This document shows positions 8,096 through 16,543 of a stretch of 37,565 nt of DNA, in pieces. Source of the DNA: Anaerolineae bacterium (GTDB lineage: Bacteria; Chloroflexota; Anaerolineae; Aggregatilineales; Phototrophicaceae); the NCBI GenBank assembly GCA_021296115.1, contig JAGWBC010000007.1, positions 1 to 37,565 on the forward strand, written 5' to 3'. The position numbers and the translations under genes were made by a program. The first letter of the stretch is position 1, and each line of letters begins with the position of its first letter. Under the pieces are notes generated by a model. The model was not told where the DNA came from. It saw only the letters and a list, made by a program, of their open reading frames with translations, and did not search any database.

Positions 8096-8134
8096 TGCGC
8101 AGTCTCCTGTAATGATGCCAGCGGTAAACCCCAT

Positions 8135-8193
8135 CCCCCGTCCCCTATCCCGCCATCTCTATGGCGGACATCCCAGCAAGCTAGGGAAGGGGG
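8135..8193. repeat. Nested GC-rich palindromic intergenic repeat
   Basis: A perfect 7-bp hairpin CCGCCAT-CTCT-ATGGCGG (8150-8167) is nested inside outer arms CCCCCGTCCCCTA (8135-8147) and TAGGGAAGGGGG (8182-8193), which pair with one mismatch and one bulge. It lies between two minus-strand genes and resembles a REP/BIME-type element. It could also shape the 3' end of the upstream transcript, but there is no T-run, so I do not call it an intrinsic terminator. Confidence 0.5.
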
Positions 8194-8318
8194 CTATGTA
8201 CGCAGCCGGACGCAAGGTATATTGCGTGGGCGCTGGCATTGTCGCGCGGGAGTCTACGATGATGCCAGTAGCTTCTCGGCTGCGAGTATAGCACAGCAAG
8301 CAAGTTCACTTCACCGGA

Positions 8319-9149
8319 CTACAGTCTGCCGTAGCGGCGCAGCGCCAGCAGGACATTGATGGTGGTCATGGGGAACCACTGCGGCAGGTCATGCTGGTCG
8401 CGCCAGTGCCCTTGCTCTTGCTGCCCAGCCACCAGCAAATCCAGACAACGATCGATGAAGCCTTCGGGCAGCGTTAGCGCGATCAGCGAATCCGGCTGCG
8501 GCGCAAAGGCGAAGAGGGAGTCAACCTGGTTTTCCGGCGCAGCCAGCGCGCAAGCTACGATGTTGTCAATTGTCGCCTGACGCAAATCGTCCAAACCCGG
8601 CAAGTCATCGACGGCGAAGAAAAAGTCGAAGGCGTGGTAAGCCATGAAGAGCCATTCATTCGCCAGTATCGATTCGGGCCTATGGTTGGCGAGCGCCCAG
8701 CGTTTGGTTTTTTCCACCAGCGATGGCGTGGCGCGATCAAAGCGCATGAGATTGGCGACGATGGAATCGGGCATGGTCTGGCCGCCCTGCTCCCGCCACC
8801 ACCATTCCAGCGGATAATCCCGCGTCGTAGGCGGATTGCGCAGGCTGCCATCGGCGTTCATCTGGCTTTCCACCCAGTTCGCTGCGCCGTCGAGAACGCA
8901 GCCGGCCGGCATCTCCGTGTGCTTCATCACGCCCAGAAGATACTCCAGCGCCAGCGGATTGGATTGCGGCGCCTTGAGATCGTGCTCCAAACCGTGACCA
9001 AATCCATCGTCGGCATTCTTGTAACAAAGGATGAGCTGATGCAGGCGCTCCAGGCTGCCCGCTTCAAATAGCCAGGCAAACAGCGCCCGCTCAAACAGCG
9101 TGCCCTTTCGGTAGACAAATTCACGCGCTTTTCCGAAGTCAATCGCCAT
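8319..9149 (-). CDS. Alpha/alpha-toroid (prenyltransferase/terpene cyclase-like) protein
   Basis: 276 aa with AAGGAGG upstream of ATG 9149. It is built from repeated helical units with short glycine/tryptophan turns: NADDGFGHGLEHD, QMNADGSLRNPP and QEQGHWRDQHD, similar to the QW-like repeats of squalene cyclase and prenyltransferase toroids. No DxDD or zinc-ligand set is visible, so catalysis is unproven. The product may be a binding toroid or an enzyme of unknown substrate. No signal peptide. The gene upstream is a glycosyltransferase on the same strand, 62 bp away. I assign fold type only. Confidence 0.62.
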   Translation of the reverse strand: MAIDFGKAREFVYRKGTLFERALFAWLFEAGSLERLHQLILCYKNADDGFGHGLEHDLKAPQSNPLALEYLLGVMKHTEMPAGCVLDGAANWVESQMNADGSLRNPPTTRDYPLEWWWREQGGQTMPDSIVANLMRFDRATPSLVEKTKRWALANHRPESILANEWLFMAYHAFDFFFAVDDLPGLDDLRQATIDNIVACALAAPENQVDSLFAFAPQPDSLIALTLPEGFIDRCLDLLVAGQQEQGHWRDQHDLPQWFPMTTINVLLALRRYGRL

Positions 9150-9211
9150 CAGACAGCCTCCTTGCGAACATATATTCTATCTTGACGCCTTTTCCGAGAA
9201 GATGCAAGGGG

Positions 9212-10399
9212 CTAAATATAGGATTCGATGATGCTCATCAATTCGCGGGCGCGGTGGCGGAAAGTATGCTGTTTCAATACGCGCTCGCGGGCCGCCCGGC
9301 CAATTGCCAAGCGCTCGCCTTCGTTGGCGAGCAAGTATCGGTAGCGCTCGACCGCCTCTTCTGGCGAGTGAACCACGACTGCTTCTTTGTCCGGCTCAAA
9401 CCATTCCGCGATGCCCTCGTAGGGATTGGCCACGATGCAGGCGCCCATTGCAGCCAGCTCGAAAGGCCGCGATGACGACGAGGCATATACGCTGGCGTGC
9501 GCGCCGCGCGTAATGCAGAGATTGAGCTTGCTGCGGCAGACGTATTCGCGCAGCTTGCTGAAGCTGAGATAGGGAAGCTGCCGCGCTTGGCCCAGGTCGC
9601 CCAGGTTAAGCCCGCGCACGGCGAATTGCGCCTCAGGCAATTGGCGGGAGGGCGCCGTTATCATGCCCTCGATCCATTCGGAGCGGTATTCGCGTCCGTG
9701 TCCATAAAAGAATACGTCCAGGTCTTGTGTCGGCGCCGCTGTTGGACTGAATACATCTGGATCCGCGCCATACCAGACGGTATGGGCATACCTGGCGCCG
9801 AGCTGGCGCAGCAGTTCTTCACCGCCTTTGCTGTTGCTGATGAAAGCCGTGTACTCGGATAGATCAGCGCCTTGATAAATGCGAAAGCCAGAGGCAAAGC
9901 CACGCATATTAGGCAGGCTGGCCGGCACATCGCCATCGAAATAGAGGACCGGCAAATCGAACTTGTCCGACAGGTAGCCGGGCAGGCCCGTCAAGTGATT
10001 GAGCGGAATTGTCAATAACAGCAGAGCGTCAAAGTCCGGCTCTCGCGTCAGAATCCGCTCAAGATGCCGGCGCCATACCGGAGCGATAAAGGTCTGCGCC
10101 GTCTTACGGATAGCTCTGTCCGAAAGCCCATCGCCCGCGGACGCGCCCTCGCTGACCCTTGCGCGGCGCGGCCGAAGCGAGCGAGACAGCTCGCGCAGAG
10201 CTTTATACGCGCTGCCCTGCCAATGCGCTGGATTGGGATAGGAGCGCCACCATAGGCTCTCCACCGCTGCGCCTTGATAGGGAGCGGCGACAAGATCCAC
10301 GCCCAACTCATAAAGCCCCTTCATGAGCTGCCACCAAGCGGGCGTGGCGCTGAAAGGCTGATTCAGATCAAGCGAAGATACCACGACAAGTAGCTTCAT
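9212..10399 (-). CDS. CgeB-like glycosyltransferase family 1 protein
   Basis: 395 aa. It starts with a Rossmann-type strand MKLLVVVSSLDLNQ. The C-terminal third carries the GT-B donor-site pattern: CITRGAHASVYASSSSRPFELAAMGACIVANPYEGIAEWFE, then a segment ending RYRYLLANEGERLAIGRAARERVL. This matches the CgeB-like/Glyco_trans_1_2 group. The predicted role is transfer of a sugar from a nucleotide donor to an unknown acceptor in the cytoplasm. An AAGG precedes ATG 10399. No polysaccharide or lipid biosynthesis genes lie beside it to indicate the substrate. Confidence 0.82.
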   Translation of the reverse strand: MKLLVVVSSLDLNQPFSATPAWWQLMKGLYELGVDLVAAPYQGAAVESLWWRSYPNPAHWQGSAYKALRELSRSLRPRRARVSEGASAGDGLSDRAIRKTAQTFIAPVWRRHLERILTREPDFDALLLLTIPLNHLTGLPGYLSDKFDLPVLYFDGDVPASLPNMRGFASGFRIYQGADLSEYTAFISNSKGGEELLRQLGARYAHTVWYGADPDVFSPTAAPTQDLDVFFYGHGREYRSEWIEGMITAPSRQLPEAQFAVRGLNLGDLGQARQLPYLSFSKLREYVCRSKLNLCITRGAHASVYASSSSRPFELAAMGACIVANPYEGIAEWFEPDKEAVVVHSPEEAVERYRYLLANEGERLAIGRAARERVLKQHTFRHRARELMSIIESYI

Positions 10400-10617
10400 A
10401 TTGCCTTGATTTCTGACACAGTGGCACGATTGTACAGCATCGCGTCGATTTGCCTACGACCGTCCTCATGACTGTTCCACCGAATGCGAGCGCTCGGCTA
10501 AATCCAACCGGGCGGCGCTAGATGCTCACTGCTCAAGTTACACAGCTCCCGGGCGCCTTCAGCTGCGGAAGCTTGCCAGCGTATTGAGAAATCTGCGCCG
10601 TCGCTTGACCGAGGACA

Positions 10618-10637
10618 AATGCGAAAACAGTCGCATT
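10618..10637. promoter_or_regulatory. Perfect dyad upstream of the liv region
   Basis: AATGCGA-AAACAG-TCGCATT is a perfect 7-bp inverted repeat with a 6-bp spacer, about 70 bp upstream of the predicted -10 box. Size and symmetry suit a dimeric regulator operator. Within the 366-bp gene-free stretch 10400-10765 I see this dyad, the -10 box and a second dyad at 10718, and no gene. Confidence 0.4.
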
Positions 10638-10704
10638 CGTCAATCAGAACGTTACAAAATCGCCAAATGAATGTCAGCTATCACACAGAAGGCGACGTTT
10701 TCAG

Positions 10705-10736
10705 TATAATTGAAGTGGTCGTATCACCTATACGAC
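10705..10736 (+). promoter_or_regulatory. -10 box plus dyad at the putative transcription start of binding protein 1
   Basis: TATAAT lies at 10705-10710; no convincing -35 hexamer is present 16-18 bp upstream. Directly after it, GTCGTAT (10718-10724) and ATACGAC (10730-10736) form a perfect 7-bp inverted repeat with spacer CACCT, placed where transcription would begin. It may be an operator or a 5' mRNA hairpin. A consensus AGGAGA RBS follows at 10751-10756. Confidence 0.45.
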
Positions 10737-10765
10737 ATCATTCAAAGTTAAGGAGACATGAAGCT

Positions 10766-12049
10766 ATGAAACGACTACTCCCTGTGTTCCTGTTGATTGG
10801 CCTGCTCGTCGCCTTCAGCATCCCTGCGTTCGCGCAAGACGGCTGTATGGATGAGTTGGGCTGCGTCGAGATCGCCTCCGATGATCCGGTTGTGATTGGC
10901 GCTATGCTTTCTGTATCCGGCGCAACCTCATTTTACGGTGAGGATTCGCTGGGCGGTATCGAGTTGGCTATCAGCGGTCGCGACGGCATGCTGCTGGGTC
11001 GCGAGATTACCTTAGTTGTTGAAGACAGTCTGTGTTCGGCCGAGGGCGGTCAAGCGGCTGCTCAGCGTGTTGCCGCTGACGAGACGATCGTTGGCGTCAT
11101 CGGAACCACCTGCTCGGGCGCTGCCCAAGGCGCTATGCCGATCATCAGCGAAGCGGGCATGGTGATGATTTCATCCTCGAATACATCGCCGAGCTTGACC
11201 AATGATGACACGGAAGCCGGCGGCACCTATTTGCCCGGCTATTTCCGCACCGCGCACAACGACTTGTTCCAGGGCGCCATGGGCGCGCAATACGCCGTGG
11301 AAGTTCTGAAAGCCGGCGCCGTCGCCACCATCCATGATGGCGATCCCTACACCGAGGGGCTGGCAGTCGTCATGGCCAACACCTTTGCCGGCTTGAACGG
11401 CGAGGTGGTATTCCAGGGCGCGGTCAGCAAGGGCGATACCGACATGAGCGCGATTCTGACGGAAATCGCCGCCAGCGCGCCTGATGTTGTGTACTTGCCA
11501 GTCTTCGTGCCGGAATCCGAATTTCTGGTCTCCCAAGCGGCCAACACGCCCGGCCTGGAAGACGCTGTGATGATGACGGCTGACGGCAGCTTCTCGGCTA
11601 CCTTCGCCCAGAATACGGGCGCGGCCGCGGTTGGCGTGGCCATGACTGGCCCCCATGTCTCTGGCGAGGCCTATAGCGCGTTCCTGGACCTGTGGGCGGA
11701 AGAGCAGCCGGGCGGCACCGAAGCGCCACCCAGCGGCTTCCATGCGCATGCCTATGACGCCGTCAACATTTTGATGGACGCGGTCGAAGCTGTGGCGGAA
11801 GAACTTGATGACGGCACAGTCCTGATCGGGCGTCAGGCGCTGCGCGACGCCATTTCGGCGGTTGAGAATTACGACGGCCTGACCGGCTCGCTAACCTGCC
11901 AGGACGAGTCGCCCTATGCGGGTGACTGCGCGACCGGCACGGCGCTTGCGGTATTCGAGATAACCGAGCCGCAAGTCAATGACGGTGATTGGCCGCCGCC
12001 AATTGTCTGGGATCTGTCCATGTCGATGATGATGATGAATGACGGATAA
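10766..12049 (+). CDS. Branched-chain amino-acid type ABC transporter substrate-binding protein 1
   Basis: 427 aa from ATG 10766, nine bases after AGGAGA. An in-frame ATG farther upstream is rejected because a signal peptide begins exactly here (MKRLLPVFLLIGLLVAFSIPAFA|Q). The mature protein is a type-I periplasmic-binding fold of the LivJ/LivK (Peripla_BP_6) group: VVIGAMLSVSGATSFYGEDSLGGIELA, then a VIGTTCSGAAQGAMPIISEAGMVMISSSNTSPSLT ligand segment. There is no lipobox, although the extracellular protein should serve livHMGF downstream. Paired cysteines occur near both termini. The C-terminus ends in a methionine run encoded by GATGATGATG, an oddity. A strong terminator follows, so it can be transcribed separately. 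Confidence 0.93.
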   Translation: MKRLLPVFLLIGLLVAFSIPAFAQDGCMDELGCVEIASDDPVVIGAMLSVSGATSFYGEDSLGGIELAISGRDGMLLGREITLVVEDSLCSAEGGQAAAQRVAADETIVGVIGTTCSGAAQGAMPIISEAGMVMISSSNTSPSLTNDDTEAGGTYLPGYFRTAHNDLFQGAMGAQYAVEVLKAGAVATIHDGDPYTEGLAVVMANTFAGLNGEVVFQGAVSKGDTDMSAILTEIAASAPDVVYLPVFVPESEFLVSQAANTPGLEDAVMMTADGSFSATFAQNTGAAAVGVAMTGPHVSGEAYSAFLDLWAEEQPGGTEAPPSGFHAHAYDAVNILMDAVEAVAEELDDGTVLIGRQALRDAISAVENYDGLTGSLTCQDESPYAGDCATGTALAVFEITEPQVNDGDWPPPIVWDLSMSMMMMNDG

Positions 12050-12082
12050 GGTCCGCCATTTGTCCGGCAAAATGTAATTCCA

Positions 12083-12122
12083 GGGCGGGCCAGAGCGAAG
12101 AGTTCTCTGGCTCGCCCTTTTT
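12083..12122 (+). terminator. Rho-independent terminator after binding protein 1
   Basis: GGGCGGGCCAGAG (12083-12095) pairs with CTCTGGCTCGCCC (12105-12117), 13 pairs including one G-U, around a 9-nt loop. Five T residues follow immediately at 12118-12122. This is a textbook intrinsic terminator. Partial read-through would give lower expression of the permease genes than of binding protein 1. Confidence 0.9.
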
Positions 12123-12235
12123 CTGTTACAATTGCTATGCTAAACGCGCGATTGCGATATCAGCAGCATGTGATGATGAATGCCAGCAGACGCGTCAATC
12201 GAGTTTACTTGTCCAGGAATTGGGAAATCTTAAGC

Positions 12236-13501
12236 ATGCTCGGTAAATACCTTCGCGTATGCAGCGCGCTTGCCCTTTTTCTAATACTCGTGTCGCAGTC
12301 CGCCGCGCAGGCCGTTTGCGATGATACGCTGGGCTGTATTGAAGTAGAGCCGGACGAACCCATCGTTGTTGGCGCTATGCTGGTGGTTTCCGGCGCTATC
12401 AATTACTTGGGCGAAGATACCCTCGGCGGGATTGAGCTCGCCTTGCTTGCGCGCGACTATACCTTGCTGGATCGCGAGATCGAATTAGTCCTTGAAGACA
12501 GCCTGTGCACCGCGGAAGGCGGTCAGGTGGCGGCACAGCGACTGGCGGCCGACCCAACCGTGGCAGGCGCTATCGGGACGAATTGTTCCAGCGCTGCCCA
12601 GGGCGCCATGCCAATTATCAGTGAAGCCGGCATGGTAATGATTGCGCCGTCCAACACATCGCCAAGCTTAACTAATGACGACATCGCCAGCGGCGGGTCG
12701 CATTTGCCGGGCTACTTCCGCACCAGCCAAAATGGCTTGATTGAAGGCATGCGCCTGGCGGAATTCGCGATGCATGCGCTGGGGGCGGAATCTCTGGCGA
12801 CAGTCCACGACGGAGACCCTTATACGGAAGGGTTGGCGAGTGCGGTCGCGGCTACCTTTGCCGATCTTGAGGGCGCGGTAGTCTTTGAAGGCGCCGTCAA
12901 CAAGGGCGATACTGACATGGCATCCATATTGACCGAGATCGCCGTGCATCAGCCTGACGTCATCTATGTGCCGCTGTTCGAGCCCGAGTCCAACTTTTTC
13001 GCGGCGCAAATGCAGCATATCATCGGCCTGGAGGACACCATCATAATCGGCGGCGCAGCCAGCTTTTCATCCGGCTTCCCCGAGAACACTGGACAAGCCG
13101 CCGTGGGCATTTATGTTTCCGGACCGCTCGTCAGCGGCGAGGCTTATGATAAGGTCCTGGCCCAATGGAATGAGGAGTACGGCAGCGACCCGCCCAGCGG
13201 CTATCACGCCCATGCCTATGACGCGACCAACGTTCTGCTCGACGCCTTGGAATCAGTGGCGCTTTTCCAGGATGACGGCAGTATCCTATTTGGCAGGCAA
13301 GCACTGCGCGACGCGGTTGCCGACACCGAGGATTATCCGGGTTTGACGGGTCGCTTGACCTGCCGTGAAGATTCGCCCTTCGCCGGCGATTGCTCCCCGG
13401 GTACGGCCTTGGCGGTATTCGAAATAACCGAAGCCGAGGTGTTCGACGACAATTGGCCGCCGCCCGTGGCCTGGAATTTCGCCGTCGATACCTTTGAATA
13501 G
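12236..13501 (+). CDS. Branched-chain amino-acid type ABC transporter substrate-binding protein 2
   Basis: 421 aa from ATG 12236, chosen because a signal peptide starts there (MLGKYLRVCSALALFLILVSQSAAQA). An in-frame ATG at 12137 would add 33 polar residues. It is a clear paralogue of the preceding binding protein, with co-linear motifs: CDDTLGCIEVEPDEPIVVGAML, EDSLCTAEGGQVAAQRLAAD, ISEAGMVMIAPSNTSPSLTNDD and CREDSPFAGDCSPGTALAVFEITE. Two tandem paralogues suggest widened or divided ligand specificity for the same permease. It lies 63 bp before livH. Confidence 0.92.
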   Translation: MLGKYLRVCSALALFLILVSQSAAQAVCDDTLGCIEVEPDEPIVVGAMLVVSGAINYLGEDTLGGIELALLARDYTLLDREIELVLEDSLCTAEGGQVAAQRLAADPTVAGAIGTNCSSAAQGAMPIISEAGMVMIAPSNTSPSLTNDDIASGGSHLPGYFRTSQNGLIEGMRLAEFAMHALGAESLATVHDGDPYTEGLASAVAATFADLEGAVVFEGAVNKGDTDMASILTEIAVHQPDVIYVPLFEPESNFFAAQMQHIIGLEDTIIIGGAASFSSGFPENTGQAAVGIYVSGPLVSGEAYDKVLAQWNEEYGSDPPSGYHAHAYDATNVLLDALESVALFQDDGSILFGRQALRDAVADTEDYPGLTGRLTCREDSPFAGDCSPGTALAVFEITEAEVFDDNWPPPVAWNFAVDTFE

Positions 13502-13564
13502 CGGAGTATTCTTCCGGCCTGGCGAGCGATCGGCGCAGCCAATAAACGATGACTAAGGACAACG

Positions 13565-14638
13565 GTGCAGCCAATGTTCAAATGGAAAACTGACGACTTT
13601 TCCTGGGTCGATTTCACGATTGACGTCCTGCGCGTTATCATCGTTCTTGGGGTCGTCATCGGCGCCTGGAACACGCTATCGTCGGGACGGATCAGCTTTG
13701 CGCAGTGGGTGAATCTGTTTGCCGCCGGGCTGTCTCAAGGCAGCATCTACGCCTTGATCGCGCTTGGCTATACCCTCGTTTACGGCATCTTGCTCATGAT
13801 CAATTTCGCCCATGGCGAAGTCTTTATGGCCGGGGCCTTCTCCACCGTTTTCCTCGCCGAAGCCCTTAACCGCACCGGCTTCCTCAATGCGCAGCCGCTT
13901 CTGGCGATTCTGCTGATGATCGCTTTCGCCGGCCTGGTGTCGATGAGCGTGGCGATATTATTGGAGCGCATTGCTTATCGTCCGCTGCGGGGCAGCCCGC
14001 GCCTGGTTCCGCTGATCACCGCCATCGGCGCCGCCTTCTTCTTGCAATACACCTTCCGCGGCTTGTATGGCTCCGGCTTCAAAGCCTACCCGGGCGTCCA
14101 TGCGCTGCAAGGCGCAATCGAGATCGGCGGCATCAGCATCCCGGTAGTGCAGGTATTCGTATTCTGCGCCGCGCTTTTCCTGATGCTATGTCTCTATTGG
14201 CTGGTTGAGCGAACGCGCATCGGCAAGGCAATGCGCGCCGTCTCCGAAAATAAAGAAGTCGCGCGCCTGATGGGCATCGACATCGACTGGGTGATCATGT
14301 TCACCTTTGGCGTCGGCGGCTTCCTGGCGGGTTCAGCCGGCGTGATCAACGGCTTGTTTCGTCCGCAGGGCGTCAACTTTTATATGGGCTTCATCCCCGG
14401 CATCAAAGCCTTCACCGCTGCGGTTTTAGGCGGCATCGGCAATATACCCGGCGCCATGCTCGGCGGCTTGTTTCTGGGCGTCATTGAAGCGATTGGACCC
14501 AATCTCGTGCTGGCCGGCTTGGGCATTCCCGGCGCCAACCAACTGAAAGACGTCATCGCCTTCACCATGTTGGTGCTGGTGCTGATATTCCGCCCGCAAG
14601 GCATCCTCGGCGAACGCCTGTCTGAGACCAAGGCGTAG
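13565..14638 (+). CDS. livH: Branched-chain amino-acid ABC transporter permease LivH
   Basis: 357 aa. It is a polytopic inner-membrane permease with the LivH pattern: GLSQGSIYALIALGYTLVYGILLMINFAHGEVFMAGA, then the cytoplasmic EAA-like loop RTRIGKAMRAVSENKEVARLMGI, and GGIGNIPGAMLGG near the end. The N-terminus carries one extra hydrophobic segment (VLRVIIVLGVVIGAW) before the conserved core. The start is GTG 13565, five bases after AAGGA; ATG 13574 is the alternative. It forms the translocation channel with LivM. Confidence 0.95.
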   Translation: MQPMFKWKTDDFSWVDFTIDVLRVIIVLGVVIGAWNTLSSGRISFAQWVNLFAAGLSQGSIYALIALGYTLVYGILLMINFAHGEVFMAGAFSTVFLAEALNRTGFLNAQPLLAILLMIAFAGLVSMSVAILLERIAYRPLRGSPRLVPLITAIGAAFFLQYTFRGLYGSGFKAYPGVHALQGAIEIGGISIPVVQVFVFCAALFLMLCLYWLVERTRIGKAMRAVSENKEVARLMGIDIDWVIMFTFGVGGFLAGSAGVINGLFRPQGVNFYMGFIPGIKAFTAAVLGGIGNIPGAMLGGLFLGVIEAIGPNLVLAGLGIPGANQLKDVIAFTMLVLVLIFRPQGILGERLSETKA

Positions 14639-14647
14639 GAGGAAGTC

Positions 14648-16522
14648 ATGAATATGCTGAGATCTCAAAGAGCGCGAACCGTCCTGACGCTGGGCTTGTT
14701 GTCGGGCGCTTTCATTCTTTTCATCGGCGCCGTCGGCATGATCGCCGCCTTCCAAGAACGGGAAGTCGTTGACGATGTTTTCAGCCTGGGCCAGCTCTTG
14801 CTTGTCTTGGCGCCCTTTGCGACGGGATACATCGCATCCGATCGCTTGCGTGAAAGCGAGGCCGAGGCTCAAGTGATGATCATCGGCGGCGTCGCAGTCG
14901 GTCTGCTGACGGCATTGCCCACGGTGATTTTGCTGCTTTTCAACTCAGCGGAGTACCGCTTCCTGCTGGACTTGACGCTAAAGCTTGTTCCTTTTGTAGT
15001 AGCGACAATATACGCCGTGAGGCTGCACAGAATCGGCAGCGACCAGCGGCTGATCATCGGCAGTTGGCTGGCGATCGTCGTCTTGGTCGGCATAGTGACA
15101 TTTTCCTTCGCGCTGATATTCGAGATTAAGGGCGATCTGCGAACCGTCTTGCCGAACATTAGTCGCGATTGGGTGGACGTTGTCACCTTCGACCACCGCA
15201 ATGAGCTTATGACGGGCATCTTCACCCTGCTGCTGGTTTCGGCTGGCGCCGGCGCGGCCGGCTCGATCATGGTTCTGGCTCCGCCAATTCCGCGCAAAGC
15301 CTTGCTCTATGGGCTGGGCGTCACGCTGATAGTTGGCGCCTTTGGCGAAACCGTCCGCCTCATTCTCCAGGAAAATGTCGACCGCGATACCTTGAAACTG
15401 ATATTCAGGCGCGATACCTTGCGCCAGAATCCCGCGCTGCTGCTCTTCATCGTCAGCACTATCTCCGGCTTCCTCTGGGCGAAGTTCGGGCAACAAGCGC
15501 GCCTCGGATTCTCTAACCTGGAGCCGTCTCGACGGCGCGCGGTGAACGGCGTGGGCATGCTGGTCTTCGCCGGCATAATGCTGATGCTGCCCTGGTTGAT
15601 CGGGCGCACGCTCAGCGATGTGGCCGTTACCATCGGCATCTTTGTCCTGATGGGGCTGGGCTTGAATATCGCTATTGGCCTGGCGGGCTTGCTGGACCTG
15701 GGCTATGTCACCAACTATGCCGTCGGCGCCTATATTTTGGCGGTCCTGACCTCGATCGGTCCCCTGGGCAGACTGGACGGCGTATTCACCTTCTGGATGG
15801 TGATCCCGGTCGCCTTGCTGGCAGCCATGTGCGCCGGCTTTGTTTTTGCTGTGCCCGTGCTGCGAATGCGCGGCGACTATCTGGCGATCGCCACACTCGG
15901 TTTCGGCGAGATTATCGGCAAGCTGGCCATTTCGGACTGGCTCAAGCCGCTGATCGGTGGCGCGCAGGGTGTGCAGGCTATCCCAAAACCAATCTTTCTC
16001 GGTATCGAGCTTAAGAACCCCGAAGAGCTTTATTACATCGTGCTGGTCGCAAGTCTGGTCACGCTTTTCGTATCGATCCGGCTGAACAACTCGCGCACCG
16101 GCCGGCAATGGATGGCCATCCGCGAGGACGAAGACGTGGCCACCGCTATGGGCATCGACACGTCGCGCGCCAAACTCCTGGCATTCACCCTGAGCGCGGC
16201 AACCGGCGGAGTGGCCGGCGCGATCTTTGCCGCCAAGGTGGGCACCGTCTTCCCCAACAGCTTTACCGTCTTTATCTCGATAAATGTATTGAGCTTGATC
16301 ATCGTCGGCGGTATCGCCAGCAATCCCGGCATCGTCGTGGGCGCTGTCGTGCTGATAGGCTTGCCCGAACTGCTGCGCGAGTTCTCGGACTTCCGTTTCT
16401 TGATGTATGGCGCGCTCTTGGTCATCATGATGATCAAACGACCGCAGGGCTTTGTCCCGTCCAAGCTTGTCTCACACGAGATCAGAACCGGCGTCAAAGC
16501 AAAAATGGCGGCTGCGGACTAA
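14648..16522 (+). CDS. livM: Branched-chain amino-acid ABC transporter permease LivM with long N-terminal membrane extension
   Basis: 624 aa, against roughly 300-430 for typical LivM. A strong AGGAGGAAG RBS precedes ATG 14648. The canonical LivM core begins near residue 300: LMGLGLNIAIGLAGLLDLGYVTNYAVGAY, then VLRMRGDYLAIATLGFGEI, NSRTGRQWMAIREDEDVATAMGI and GGIASNPGIVVGAV. Residues 1-290 add about seven hydrophobic segments with polar loops (for example DLRTVLPNISRDWVDVV) not found in the standard protein. I see no stop or frame change, so the extension is part of the protein. Its role is unknown; it could be an extra membrane scaffold or docking module. Confidence 0.93.
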   Translation: MNMLRSQRARTVLTLGLLSGAFILFIGAVGMIAAFQEREVVDDVFSLGQLLLVLAPFATGYIASDRLRESEAEAQVMIIGGVAVGLLTALPTVILLLFNSAEYRFLLDLTLKLVPFVVATIYAVRLHRIGSDQRLIIGSWLAIVVLVGIVTFSFALIFEIKGDLRTVLPNISRDWVDVVTFDHRNELMTGIFTLLLVSAGAGAAGSIMVLAPPIPRKALLYGLGVTLIVGAFGETVRLILQENVDRDTLKLIFRRDTLRQNPALLLFIVSTISGFLWAKFGQQARLGFSNLEPSRRRAVNGVGMLVFAGIMLMLPWLIGRTLSDVAVTIGIFVLMGLGLNIAIGLAGLLDLGYVTNYAVGAYILAVLTSIGPLGRLDGVFTFWMVIPVALLAAMCAGFVFAVPVLRMRGDYLAIATLGFGEIIGKLAISDWLKPLIGGAQGVQAIPKPIFLGIELKNPEELYYIVLVASLVTLFVSIRLNNSRTGRQWMAIREDEDVATAMGIDTSRAKLLAFTLSAATGGVAGAIFAAKVGTVFPNSFTVFISINVLSLIIVGGIASNPGIVVGAVVLIGLPELLREFSDFRFLMYGALLVIMMIKRPQGFVPSKLVSHEIRTGVKAKMAAAD

Positions 16523-16543
16523 AGCGAAGGAACGCACTGACTT

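Noticed and set aside
14978-16108. Long open frame (376 codons) on the minus strand within livM
   Set aside because: Gln/Asp/His-rich translation with no motif, fully antisense to a clear permease.
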